From Tachypleus tridentatus (taxonomy: Eukaryota; Arthropoda; Merostomata; Xiphosura; Limulidae): DNA of 64,000 nucleotides. The stretch lies in contig NC_134837.1 of the NCBI RefSeq assembly GCF_004210375.1, positions 163,597,310-163,661,309 of the forward strand. Direction: 5' to 3'. Below, one piece after another: positions 26,335 to 38,885 of the stretch; position 1 is the stretch's first letter, and every line of letters starts with the position of its first letter. Both the position numbers and the translations under genes were made by a program. The notes under the pieces were generated by a model. It saw only the letters and a list, made by a program, of their open reading frames with translations. It had not been told where the DNA came from and did not search any database.

Positions 26335-26575
26335 AAATACCCTGAGGGGTCAATGGAAAGCTTCCAGGCTTACCACTCTAGAATCCGGGATTCGATTTCC
26401 CACAGCGAACAGAACGCTGTGTGACTTTACATTAAAAATAAAGCGATCGTTACAGTCCCTCGCTGGGACAGCGTTAAGTGTTCGGAATTATAATCTTAAA
26501 CTCAAGGGTTCGATTCCCCTCGGTGGACAGAGGAGATAGCCCCATGTGGCTTTGCAATAAGAAAAACACACAGAA
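26335..26575 (+). repeat. SINE family 3, two tandem copies
   Basis: Copy at 26448-26575: TCCCTCGCTGGGACAGCG, then ACTCAAGGGTTCGATTCCCC (B-box) and tail GAGATAGCCCCATGTGGCTT. A more decayed copy lies at 26335-26444 (GGGATTCGATTTCCCACAGC). Short tRNA-derived SINE with a tail related to the other families. Confidence 0.72.
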
Positions 26576-26942
26576 GAGTTACAATAACGGGCAATAAGTA
26601 AAAATGCGTGCTTTACATTCTAGCGAGAGTCTATACATTTGCCAGTTCTGATATTTGACTATAAATGTTTCAAAACATCTTGAATTATATCTTCCATAGA
26701 TTATTAATGAATTATATCTTCCATAGATTATTAATTGTAATTTCTTATGCAGTCTAAGTCGGTGTTCTCAACAAGCCCAAGTGGCTTCAGAGTATTGGTC
26801 AAATATCATATCAAGTGGTACTAATTTATATAACAAATTAAATTTTATTATGAATTATATCACAAGGTACTTTCAATTTATTTCGTTATTTTGTAACTGC
26901 AAGTAGCACATTGTCTTTAAGTTTTGTCTTCTTAGATGTTTG

Positions 26943-27182
26943 TCTGTTTGAAGTTAAGCACAAAGCTGCATAATGGGCTATCTGTGTTCTGCCCACCACA
27001 GGTATCGAAACCCGGTTTTTAGCGGTGTGAGTCCGTAGACATACTGCTGTGTCACTGGGAAGCATCTTATTAGAACTTAAAACACAAAGCTACACAATGT
27101 GCTATCTTTGCTTTGCTCACCAATGGTGTGGAAACTTTGTTTCTAGCGCTATAAGTCTGCAGATATACCGCTGTGTCACTGT
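26943..27182 (-). repeat. Two SINE family 2 copies in tandem
   Basis: Copy one at 26943-27058 (AAAGCTGCATAATGGGCTAT, CTGCCCACCACAGGTATCGA, GCTGTGTCACTGGG). Copy two at 27073-27182 (AAAGCTACACAATGTGCTAT, GCTGTGTCACTGTG). Both have the same orientation, separated by 14 bp. Confidence 0.82.
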
Positions 27183-28289
27183 GTAGGGGTGAGAGAATAG
27201 TCTTTAGGTTGACTAAAAATATGATGCAACAACAACAAAACAAAAGAAAGAGAATGAACAGGAATGGCATAAAAAAAGTATTTGGAAGTTTGCCAAACTT
27301 TTTGGTTTATACTTATAATACACGAACAGTTATCGCTCAAGTTACTAGTTTTGATCTCACGTGATCCCCGAAACACCAGCAGCTACGCTATATAGTAGGT
27401 CACGTGCGTCACGTGATTTAATACACGAAGTTTATTTGGATGTCTGGTCCTTAGAGTACCGAAGTAGATTACATAAATCCTGACAATGGCTGGCTAGGGA
27501 CTACCTTCTCTGAATACAAAAAGCATGAACATCTAAAGTATAAAAAAACAACAGAAAATGCATACAAAAGGATAAAAAACACTTATTTAAGGAAGATAAA
27601 ATAGTAACAAAAAACGTGAAGAACTAATGAAGTTGGTAATATGACAGCTATCTCTCTCTGAAGCCAAGTTTGCAAAACGTAAAGCGTGCTGGTGAGAAAC
27701 GATAATTATATTTGCAATAATATTTTTCAATAAACGGCAAATATGTAATTCTAAGAAAGTATCACATTTTTCATTAAACCATAATAGAAAATATCCAGTT
27801 TACAAATGTCGTATAAATTACTTTTTTCTCGAAAAAATTCAAGTAGTATTTTTCACATACTCTCCTAGAAATATTATTTGTGGATTAACAGAAAAACAAA
27901 ACAAAACAAACTTTGTGTTTGTGGCAAAACGTTTCCCTAGTTATTTGACATAGTGCTCATAATAATTCCACTTTAGCATCATTCAAGGAATAGAAAGAAA
28001 TATCAAATTGATTTACCTCAATAATCAGGTTCTCATGTATATTAATCAAGTTTCTATTTAGTAATTGTGTTACTTATATAAAATACCAGAAAAAATATAT
28101 ATATATTTTTAAACACTCTTAAAATAATCATGGAAATTATGAGGAAAATAGTATAAAAGGCAAATGCTATGGAAATTCCATCCTTTTACTAGCCATTTAC
28201 TGATGGTGCACATACACGACTTATTGTCAATATTAATAAGACTGTGCCTTACCACTAAACAGCCTGTAAAAGAATAAATACTCATTGAT

Positions 28290-28450
28290 TTTGGTGATTT
28301 TTGAGCAAAGCTACTCGAGGATTATCTGACATAATTCACAAATAATGGACTAAAGGGAAGGCAGCTAGTCAACCACCCACCGTCAACTCTTTGGCTACTT
28401 TAATTGAACAATGGGATGGGCCATCACATTTGAAAGGTCGAACATTATTG
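28290..28450 (-). repeat. SINE family 1, decayed partial copy
   Basis: AAAGCTACTCGAGGATTATC, GGGAAGGCAGCTAGTCAACC and ACCGTCAACTCTTTGGCTAC identify it; the tRNA-like head is gone. Confidence 0.8.
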
Positions 28451-31242
28451 ATGATGGAATGCGAAATCATGACCTTCTAGTAGCCACGACCAGCGTTTCT
28501 CATATTATGCCCATTAGTAATAGTGTAAATCCAGTCGTAGCTCACAGAAATGCATCATCCATAGCCAAAGTTATGGCAAAACTATATGTTTCAACAGAAG
28601 CTGTACACAGTACTCCGACTACAGCATATGAAACTGATACCGTTAACAATACAAGTAGTTGAAATGGAAAACTGAAAGTCTCGAAATGATGTTATGTATC
28701 TCAGGATATGAACTGATAAACGATGGGCAAGCAATATTTTGCCAACAACCTTGAGGACAGTAAGATACACGTTAGTACAAATGGTCCCAATTATTTGCGG
28801 TCGACCGTAAACAGGCGTTGAGATGTAATCAAACAAAAACGTTAAAATGGGCATCGTTCCGCACTATGGAATCAGCAGTTCTGGGTATACGTTCTCTTCA
28901 TACATAAAACTAAGGTTGAATTCTTTAGCAACAATCAACATTGCTTACGACGGTGAAGAACAAAATGGTATTAGAGTCAATGTATAACATCTATAGCAGA
29001 AGGTGCTAAGGTACCACAATGTTTGGAAGATCTATTCAATATTGATGACACTGACTGCCAATTAGAACAGTCAAAATCTGATCCAAGACTATAGCGACTG
29101 TAAAGATGTTGATGGACTATATACACACATGCATGGAAACCGAGATAAAAAAATACAACTAAATAACTGATTTTAAAGTATTAGAAGGGATTCGGAACAT
29201 TTCGTAATAATGCATCGATAACCTGTAAGGCAGCACGAAACAATGTAGAATGTTCTGTGTAAATCAGAGTTTACACAAAACATATTAGTGTGTTTCATAA
29301 CCTTTCTTTGATAATACTTTGTACTATTAATAAATTCACCACCTTTTTGCCATCACTTTCAACTGATCCGTGAATATCGAAAAGTTCCTTACTCGCGCAA
29401 TCACACACGTACGATATTCAAGAAGTAATAAACTAATCATCTTTACATTTTTGTTTTCATATTTTGTTATAATGCACATTGTCTCAGTGGTGTAGTTAAA
29501 TTTCCAATTTCATAAGCATACTTTTCTTAGCTCGGATGGCGTCCTCTCGTAGCGTTAGATGTAACAAATGAAATTTATAATTTTTACAGTTTTTGAAACT
29601 CAATAAAATTTATAACTCAAGGAAACTTGCGTAACGAACTATACGAACTAATACTTGATTATTAGACTCTTTATCTTTCGTTTTATTCGTAGAAATGTTT
29701 CAGTGAGTAATTTGTTTACTTTCATTATGTGAAAAGTAACCACTTAAAAATAAAAAGGTTCTGAGATTTTATATCAAATGAAATTACTAAACTCAGTGTA
29801 TGTTGTATCAATATCCCAATTAACGCTGACTCGACGTTATTTTTTCCATAAAAAATACCTAGTTAACTGAATATTTAAATGATATTTAGGAAAAGCTTTA
29901 TGTTCTCTATGCAAAAAATAAACGTTAGGATGTACAGAAGTATACGTTCTGGACTGGTTAGACTGAAACTTATTAATCTCATCTGTTATAAGACCACAGC
30001 CTTGAAAAACTTTGAAATATTCCAGATGAGATCACACTGCACTTGTATTAGAATGAAAGGTTACTCTAAAAACTGTCACGTCACCACTGTTCAAAAAGAT
30101 ACAGTGTATAACATATGTGCTTTCCAGGCCAGTTTTTATCACAGGTAAATATTTCGGTCATCGACGAGTAGGTCATACACCGGGTTAAACTGAACTGCAT
30201 CCTTGCGTACAGATAACTATTTGTCAAAATAAGTCATAATTAATTTGGTTGCCAGGTTATACGACAGAATAAGAGTAAATTTGAAATAATTTCCAATTAC
30301 ATATTGAAATAAACAAGCTCCGGTTGTGACATTCCATAAAATAGCTGTATACAAATGTATAGGATACACAAGATTTTTTTTTTTTAAATAAAACTTTTCA
30401 ATACTATGATATTTTATTTCTGGTACAGGAAATGGTGGTTTTACAGCGTCACTATCTGCACTCAAAAATATTTACTAATTTTTTGTGGTGTATATTTTAA
30501 ACATTCTGTTCTAATGAATGTAAATAAAATATGAATAAATAATTTTAGCTAAATACAATTTCTGACACAAACTCTGGCCATCAACATTTACTATAATTTC
30601 AACAAACTGAGTTTATAAAGCTATAAGTAATATTTGACTAATTTTTCAAAGAAACAGATATGGTCTACAAAACATTTTTATTTTCAATTAAACATGTGTT
30701 GGACATCTGGTGGTATGGTACAATTTCAACAAAAACAGAATTAGTTTTTTAAAATATTTTTCATATCTAGAAATTATTCTTTTATAACCAAAAGCATTTA
30801 ACCTATTAACAACAAAACAATTTCTAATTAAAATAATATTTATTCTTAGGAATCACATACAAATAAAAGTTTTATTGCTTTTAAAGATAATAATAATTAA
30901 AATATTTAAACCTTAGTGTTTTTTTCTTAAATTTTATTCCAAGTTAGTTGGTAACTTCTTACCAATAAACTGAACATTACCAATCAAGTAGTTTCTTTCA
31001 GGAAGACAGAAACTGAATATCATATTTACCTTTTTTGCTTAAAAACATCTTTAAGATGTAAAATATGATTTAGTTTACCATATTCTGAATCTAGATACAT
31101 ATACATCACAATATTCGAGAGGGTCTATCAGACAGGAATTTGTCAGATACACTGCTATGCTATTTACAAGATACTCTATGAACTTGTTTTGTTGATTCTT
31201 TCTGAACATAAATATTAGCCATGAGGACAAGAGTTATGTTCA

Positions 31243-31531
<289 letters not shown>

Positions 31532-32479
31532 TTAAAATTTAAAAAGTTCTAAGCAGGTTAATTAATGCTGAAATCTGCTTTGACCCATTTCAACAGTTTC
31601 AATAAAATTCTTCCTCTAATGGCTTCAATTTTTAATGTCGACTGCTATTCAGTGAAATGTGAAAAAGTAAAAAAAGGCTCTCTTTCTGATAATGCTATTA
31701 ATATGTATTTTTATGTATGGAATAAAATTTCCTTTGGTTATATTTTTATAAAACATGGTATAAATTATATACAAAATTTCTTAATAAATTTTCTACTAAA
31801 ATATTCTTCCTGTGTTAGAAATCTAATAAAGATCAGGGAAACTAAACTGCAACTGTCTTGATACATACATGATTTTAAAACAAGTTTAAATCATTAAAGA
31901 AATTATATTTTCAGGTTAGATCAGCATTTTGTATACACGGTACTGAGCAAAATTTTCAGGACAAGACAATGTTTTGTCATTCTTTCCATTTGATAGACTA
32001 TTTCTTCCATGCCATTACAAAATGTAAGTTTGAACAATATGGTAACGTGTCACTGATCCCTTGTACCAAGGGTATGTTATAAGGGTTCTGCTTAAATGAA
32101 CATACTGATCAAATTTAGGGTTTTAAATAACTGTCATAGTACCCATGTAGTGTGTCTTAACTATATAGAAAGGGGCTAGCAAGGAGATAGCATATGGTAC
32201 TGGTATATGCTAGAATAAATCAATTTAATAGAAATCTGAAAAAAAACCTTGGTTAAAAAACAAACTCCAGCTTCAATTTAAAAAAAAATTCAAATGCTCC
32301 CCAAACACTGTCAACTACACCCTAAATCCTGAGCCCAAGACATGTAAATTTGAAAATGGGAAAGGAAGAGGCAAAACACCTAAACCCAATAATACTGATA
32401 TTAAGTATCTTCATTTATGCACTCTTCCAGGCAGAAAAAAGACTGCTACTGATATTAAGCATGAAAGAAAATGACCACA

Positions 32480-32975
32480 TACCAAATGACAGAAAAGTGT
32501 TTAAATCTAAATTATCAAGAAGACTCAACGAGAATGAAATATTTGGTCATGTAGCAGTTAAAAAACTTTACTTCAATCTCCAAATGCTGTCAAAACACTG
32601 AAATTTGTTGAAAGGTACAAAAATTGAACTGTTGATTGGAAAAGGATGACATGAATCGATGAGTCTAAGCTTGAAATATCTAGTTCAAAGTTTAGGTTGT
32701 ATGTCCAGCAGAAAGATACTTACCTCAATGCACTGTACCTACCATGAAGCAAGGGGAAGGCAGTGTGATAGCTTATGGATGTTTTTCTTCTGAAGCAAGA
32801 GGAGATATTTGTTAATTAGATGAAATAATGGACCACTGTAAGCACCATCTGATACTAATCAGACACGGTGAGCCCAGTGGTTTGCATATCATTAGTAAAG
32901 AATTCTACTAAAAAGAAGACAGTGATCCTAAACACTCATACAACGTGTACAGAAATTACTTAGCTAAGAAAACTA
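32480..32975 (+). mobile_element. Tc1/mariner transposase relic (Tc1-like)
   Basis: RRLNENEIFGHVAVKK, then [20 protein letters not shown] (first catalytic Asp, DES motif), [20 protein letters not shown] and EDSDPKHSYNVYRNYL (second catalytic Asp, DPKH motif). These are the standard Tc1 blocks in order, spread over several frames. The sequence stops right where the LINE tail begins at about 32985, before the last catalytic acidic residue. It lies within the last METAP2 intron. Confidence 0.82.
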
Positions 32976-33520
32976 GTTAGTTGGTTGTTTAGTGTTTAAT
33001 GGTGCAAAGCAACTGGGCTGTCTTCATCAAAGAACTGGTAAAAAAGTAAAATCATTAAAATAGGTAACAAGGAATCATGCTAAAACATACTCTAATTTTC
33101 AAATTAAAATATTAATTTTAAAAGACCAATGGCCCCTAAAAAAGGAAAAGCACAACTGAGGTGGACAGCATGACCATTGCCGATGAGACTGTCCAATGCT
33201 GAGGTTAAAGCCATGGTAAAAATATGTTTAAAATGGTGCTGTCGCTCTCGATTGGAATGACAATAAAATGTGGGCTACTGTAACCTGAGTGTCACACAGA
33301 TCACACATTGGTGCATCAGCATGAGGTAAAAAAAAAGTGATGAGTTAAAAAACTGTGACAAATGCTTGGCTAGCCAGAACAACTTCCTCCTTCCAATCCT
33401 TACAGAAGCAAGATGGCCAAAAGATCAATGGAAAAGCTTGTTATTATATTGCTCACTCCAAGTCAAATGCCAACTGGTGCAGAGCTGAGTTCTGAATACA
33501 GGACTGTAGTCCATACAGTA

Positions 33521-33946
33521 CTATGATAGTACCAGAGCAGACAGACCTAACTGTAACATCAGCAAGATACTGACATGGCCTGGTATCTGGAAAAATGGAA
33601 CAGAAATAGATGATAGAGAGAAATGGGCCAGTTGGTTTTGAATATCAACGAGAACAAGGTGAGAGCTAATGTGAAGCGATTCCAGGGCCAAAGGAGAGCT
33701 AAGCGAGTCAGTATAAATAGTAAAGTTCATGTACTGCATAGCTTTTATGTGATCCAGGGCAAGAGAAATGGTGTACAACTCAGCAGTGAACACAGAAACT
33801 GTGGAGGAGATTCTGTGTGCAGTAATCAAATCACAACAAACCATGGCAGAGCCAACAGAGTCACCTGATTTCGAACCATCCATATAAATGGAAATGGAAG
33901 GATGGCTCAAAAAAGATGTTTGGCAAATAGAAGGCGATACTTCCAA
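33521..33946 (-). pseudogene. LINE copy A RNase H domain
   Basis: 141 open codons with the RNase H order: SISIYMDGSKSGDS (first Asp), VFTAELYTISLALDH (Glu), FTIYTDSLSSPLALES (second Asp), then QIPGHVSI (the His motif), after which a frameshift replaces the expected GNE.AD end. RNase H removes the RNA strand during LINE cDNA synthesis. The first three acidic residues survive, so this part is younger or less decayed than copy B. Confidence 0.85.
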
Positions 33947-34038
33947 TTGAGAGTATCTACCTTTTACAGATGATTCAAAGAAAGGTCACATTTGGAGATG
34001 GTAATTAGCAATGGTGGGTGATCAGTGGATACAGCTAT

Positions 34039-34201
34039 ATATATGCAAAAACAGCTCGTTTGGGTTGAGAAAATATTTTACATTCTTTGATGACCGAAGA
34101 AGGTCGAAACGTTGTTCGCTCTTCTATGTAAAATATTTTCTCAACCCAAACGAGCCGTTTTTGCATATATATTTCTCTACAAGTGGGTTTTCTCGACAAC
34201 A
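34039..34201. mobile_element. Penelope-type hairpin (solo terminal repeat) inserted in LINE copy A
   Basis: Two 47-bp arms (34036-34082 and 34125-34171) are nearly perfect reverse complements around a core with GACCGAAGAAGGTCGAAACG, followed by GTGGGTTTTCTCGACAACA. A 13-bp direct repeat TGGATACAGCTAT stands on both sides (34026-34038 and 34202-34214), a clean target-site duplication. The core recurs in the repeat at 58.1 kb. Terminal repeats of Penelope-like elements commonly have this inverted form. Confidence 0.75.
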
Positions 34202-34346
34202 TGGATACAGCTATGTTATCACATTTTAAAGCATTTCAACAGGTTTCTGGTTCTAAAACCATGATGATCTTTCTTTATAAAATGACAAAGAGAAATTAAA
34301 CAAATTCAACTTGAAAAGCTATTGTTGATTTTTCTTACTTTCTTAC

Positions 34347-34519
<173 letters not shown>

Positions 34520-35225
34520 TTATTAATGTCAGCAATCAAAGTAAAAATTAGCACCCTACCTAATCTGCTGTTAAATTAAATAACACCTAATCACTTTTTA
34601 CTACATGAAAATATTTTAAGTGAACCACAAGCAAAATGTTCAACATATTCCAAACACTGGTTTCACAGTTTATACTTTCTAATATTATTTTCTGTGACTC
34701 AAACTTAAAATTATTTACAGTTCAATAAGCAATGCCATACACATATAAGGTAGACCTTCCTACAAAACTAGCCATGATCAACATTCAAAAACAGGGTATA
34801 CCAGTACTGTTTATGTAGAAAAATATCACCACAGAGAATGAAAACTTACTTTGATTGGAGTCATTTAGTGTAGCTTGATACTATTAAAACTATAATTTTT
34901 TTTTGCTTTTATGGCAAACTTTAAAAATAATGTTTACTGTTGCATGGCTTTCCAAAATAGTTTTAATTATAGAACTGTGTTGATTTTTTTTCCATATACC
35001 CAAAAGCTATTGTATATGTAATAAATATAATTGTTTGAAAAATAAATTTGTAAAACAGGAAATTAATAAATGAAATTATGTATTTTATAATTATTTAAAT
35101 AATAAACCTGTGTTTTTAAAAGTTTGACATTAATACAGGAACAATCTAACTGAGAAAATGGTCTGTTACTTGATAACTACAAAAATGGTATAAAAAAAAG
35201 GAGCAACTAGATAAGTTTTTATTGG

Positions 35226-35272
35226 TTTATTTTGAATTTCTCGCAAAGCTACTCAAGGGCTATCTGTGCTTA
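35226..35272 (-). repeat. SINE family 1, 3' tail only
   Basis: TTTTGAATTTCTCGCAAAGC then TACTCAAGGGCTATCTGTGC, about 45 bp, in a METAP2 pseudogene intron; strongly 5'-truncated insertion. Confidence 0.8.
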
Positions 35273-35463
35273 CTAGATAAGTAATATGCCATAAAATAAT
35301 ACAAAAAGCAAACCAGTATCATTAATTTGGTCCCTAAAAATAGCAATCAGTTTAAAAATATATTCACAAACCCAGAAGTATACCCTATGTTTTAACAAAC
35401 TACAATGGAGTTAATATAAATGTTTAGGACTAACTCTTACATCAATCTAAATTTTTACTTTCA

Positions 35464-35613
<150 letters not shown>

Positions 35614-37972
35614 TTATAATATTTTATAAACTTTTCACAAAAGTTTACTTCACTTTACAAACTATGATTATTATAAATATTTAGCACAAGAGGCACCTTT
35701 CAAACTACCTTTTTCTTTTCTTGGACTAAAAGCCGAGAAAATTTATGCATTACTCAATATGTAAATGTTGAACAATTTTTGTATCTTTAGAGTCATTAAT
35801 GCATGAAAACTTAAGCTTATCACATAATATTTAAAAGAAATATTAAAATTTCATGAAATATAAGGTATCTGTTGAAAACAAATTTACTGGAGAATTTTAA
35901 TTTCAATCCAATATAGATAAATTTAAAACAGATAATTTTTATTTTTTGCTCAGTTTTACCTATATAATTTATGGAAATTTTACTATTGAAAATGTTACTG
36001 TTTTTTTTATGTATATGATGTTAATGGGCTTGAATTTTTTACAGAAGATGTGTGTGTGACTTGTTGGTGACAAACTTGAAAAATAGCAGACGGCACACAA
36101 TGCACTTGTTCTAAAATAATATATTCAAAACAAGTCAAATGTATCTACAAAAATTCTTTAAACTATAGGAAATAACAGTTTTATCTAAAACCCTAAATAA
36201 CTCTCTCTTCTTGTTGAAAGTCCACTCAGGGTGATTCAGTTACTTTAGAATCCTATTGACATATTATTTTTCTCTACTCTTATCAGTGAATGATGCACTT
36301 GCTCTACCCAGCGAGTTATCACAGTTGTGTCTCAAACATTAAATAATTGTCTCTTTTTCATCACAATCTACACAAACAGATTCAATTACCTTATAAAACC
36401 CTTTGACAAGACAATTTATCCTCCTTATCTCAATTAAACCATGAAGCTCACTATTAAATATTGTACATTATGGATAATTGCTCACATGCTGGCTAACTTC
36501 AAGGTTTTTTTCACTAATTAATTTTCTGACTGAATTGCACTTGCACTACTTTGGTTGTCTATATTTATACATTGTTCACTGAGGTCTCAAACTTTCTCTA
36601 AACTACAACAGCAGTGCTATAATGTAACAATACTAAGTTAAGGCAATGAGAAAATTACCAAAGATTCAAGTAAACTGATGTCAACAATATTAGTAAAATC
36701 TAGACAACAATGTAATTATAATTCATTTAGTTTTACTTAACAAAATTTGTCCCAACTGACACTTTTAAAACAATCTATCCTCACTACTCATGTTTTAAAA
36801 ACTAAACAATCATTAAATGTTAAGTCTCAAAATAAACTAAAAAATAATGCACAGTCTTGTGTATCCAACAGTTACATTTTACTAGCATATTTTAACAAAA
36901 CAAATAAAGATGAAGAAAGATTTTAAATTAGATTGCATTAGCCAATACTTTTGATAGTTTGATAAAAATAAAGGCATTAATATTAAACAAAAATAACCTT
37001 TCAGCATTTATTTATTCAAGAAACACAAGAAATGCTTTTAAACAAAATGCAAACACACTCAATTAAAATAACTTTTGGTTTAGAAAAGGAAGAGAAAAGC
37101 ATTTTATCCAGGAATTTAAATGAGGATTCTCAGGCATTATTCATCACATAAAGCACAAAGCAATTCTCATTGAATAATTTTAAGAAGTTGTTTGGATCTT
37201 TTATATTTAAAATATTTCTGACTTGATTAAAGTTCTTCAGCTAAATCATTTAGACAACCTACTTGGAACGACGCAACTTATTGTTCAATTAAACTTTACT
37301 GGATTCCTTTCACCTCTTGTTCACACTGATAAATAACTTCTTATTATATGTTGCAAACTGTAATTTAGGCAAGGTTAGTTGTGATGTAAAAAATAATTAG
37401 TTTCTTGAAATGAACAGCATCAACAGTTATATTCATCATAAAGATGCACTCATAATAAAACAGAAAACACTTACAAAACAGTTCAAATAATCAAATATAA
37501 ACAGTTCATAAACTACTGTATAATCACTTGTGGTTTAAATGAGATTTATTAGCTAAACTTCAGCACCTCACATTTTCATTGACGAATCTCAGTATATTCA
37601 TATACGGCATTTCTTTCAAGCAAGATCTTACAATCAAAAGTCATTCATGAATTCGATGATTATACTGTTCTTCCAATACTTTGATTCTTGCTTCTGGTGT
37701 TTATCTACTAATAAATGTTGCATTGCATAGCATTGAAAGAAATAAAATAAAATTATAGTACGATCAGAAGATGATGTAGCTACAGTAAGAAAGCTAATAG
37801 AGTTGTACCTAAGAAAGAAAAACAAGCTTGAAATACTGATATTTTAACCATTATTTAATACTATGCACGAAATTACAAACATAAATGTAGAATAAAAATC
37901 AACAAAAATGGAAAAAACAAACAAACAGGGAATGTGTAGAATATAAAAATTAAACTATTTGGAATAACTTAC

Positions 37973-38069
37973 TTTGAGATGTTTTTCTTTCTAACTCTCT
38001 TTCATATGACTCCATAACTTCGTAAATGGCTTCTCCTACATCACAGTGATGAACATCGATACCAGGCAT
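37973..38069 (-). pseudogene. METAP2: METAP2 pseudo-exon e (GIDVHHCDVGEAI)
   Basis: 97 nt, 32 open codons plus one base. The acceptor is gttgtagtag and the donor is gtaagt. It encodes MPGIDVHHCDVGEAIYEVME followed by SYERELERKTSQ, a clear match to the MetAP2 helix between the second metal Asp and the GHSIG loop. It is intact apart from lineage-specific substitutions. Confidence 0.92.
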
Positions 38070-38621
38070 CTACTACAACCAGAGGAAGCAGACAGTTCAT
38101 ATTAACTAGCATACAGTAACACCAAAAAAAAAAAAAGTAGGAACCATCAATTCTTACTCTAGATCGTTACTTATCACATTATTAATATCAACATCAAATT
38201 ATTGATATCTTTATCAGTTCATCTTCTTTGGGTTTTTCATTTGGGATGAATATTTTAAGTAACGTAGAACTTAATAGTAGAGATTGACAAGGATTCCAAA
38301 TTATTTATCTGCCAAAAATATCTCCGTATAAAATCACCTATGTGAAAATCCAATCATTCAAATAACTGGTTATGATATATTATACACATATATATTAATA
38401 ACACTCTAAAAAGAACACCACTAATATTTCTGGTATAACAATACAAAATTTTCTAAAACAGCAAATTTTTCATTTACTACCAATCTACCTGATCATGTCA
38501 GTGGGGCTAGTACTTGGAAGGCTCAGGCTATCACTCCAAGATTTCTCTGGCTTACTTAACTGAGCTATGGATATTAACTTTTGCTATTCAAGAAAAATCC
38601 ATATATATATATATATAATTT

Positions 38622-38885
38622 CTTTGTTTGTTTGTTTGGTTTTGAATTTCGCACAAAGCTACTCGAGGGCTATCTGTGCTAGCTGTTCCTAATTTAGCAG
38701 TGTAAGACTAGAGGGAAGGCAGCTAGTCATCACCACCCACCACCAACTCTTGGGCTACTCTTTTACCAACAAATAGTGGGATTGACTGTCACATTATAAT
38801 GCCCCCATGGCTGAAAGGGCGAGCATGTTTGGCGTGACGGGGATGCGAACCCTCGACCCTCAGATTACGAGTCGCACTCAGTACA
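38622..38885 (-). repeat. SINE family 1, near full length
   Basis: Reverse copy with (TTTG)n tail beside an (AT)n tract, in the METAP2 pseudogene intron between exons d and e. Confidence 0.92.

Larger units (their letters stand above)
24346..31242. other. Mostly gene-free DNA downstream of the METAP2 pseudogene
   Basis: Apart from the SINEs at 25520, 26335, 26943 and 28290 I identify nothing. 28450-29140 is GC-richer with short open frames on both strands but no recognised domain. Confidence 0.5.
32985..34214 (-). mobile_element. Jockey/I-like LINE, 5'-truncated copy with RNase H (copy A)
   Basis: Minus-strand 3' part of the same LINE family as at 45-49 kb, ending near 32985 in a tail that reads GACAGCCCAGTTGCTTTGC and a short AACC/AACT-type repeat. 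It lies in the last METAP2 intron, directly abuts a Tc1 relic and is interrupted at 34039-34201 by a Penelope hairpin. About 170 bp at 33.86-34.04 kb match copy B. The tail resembles the 3' tails of the local SINEs, see findings. Confidence 0.8.
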
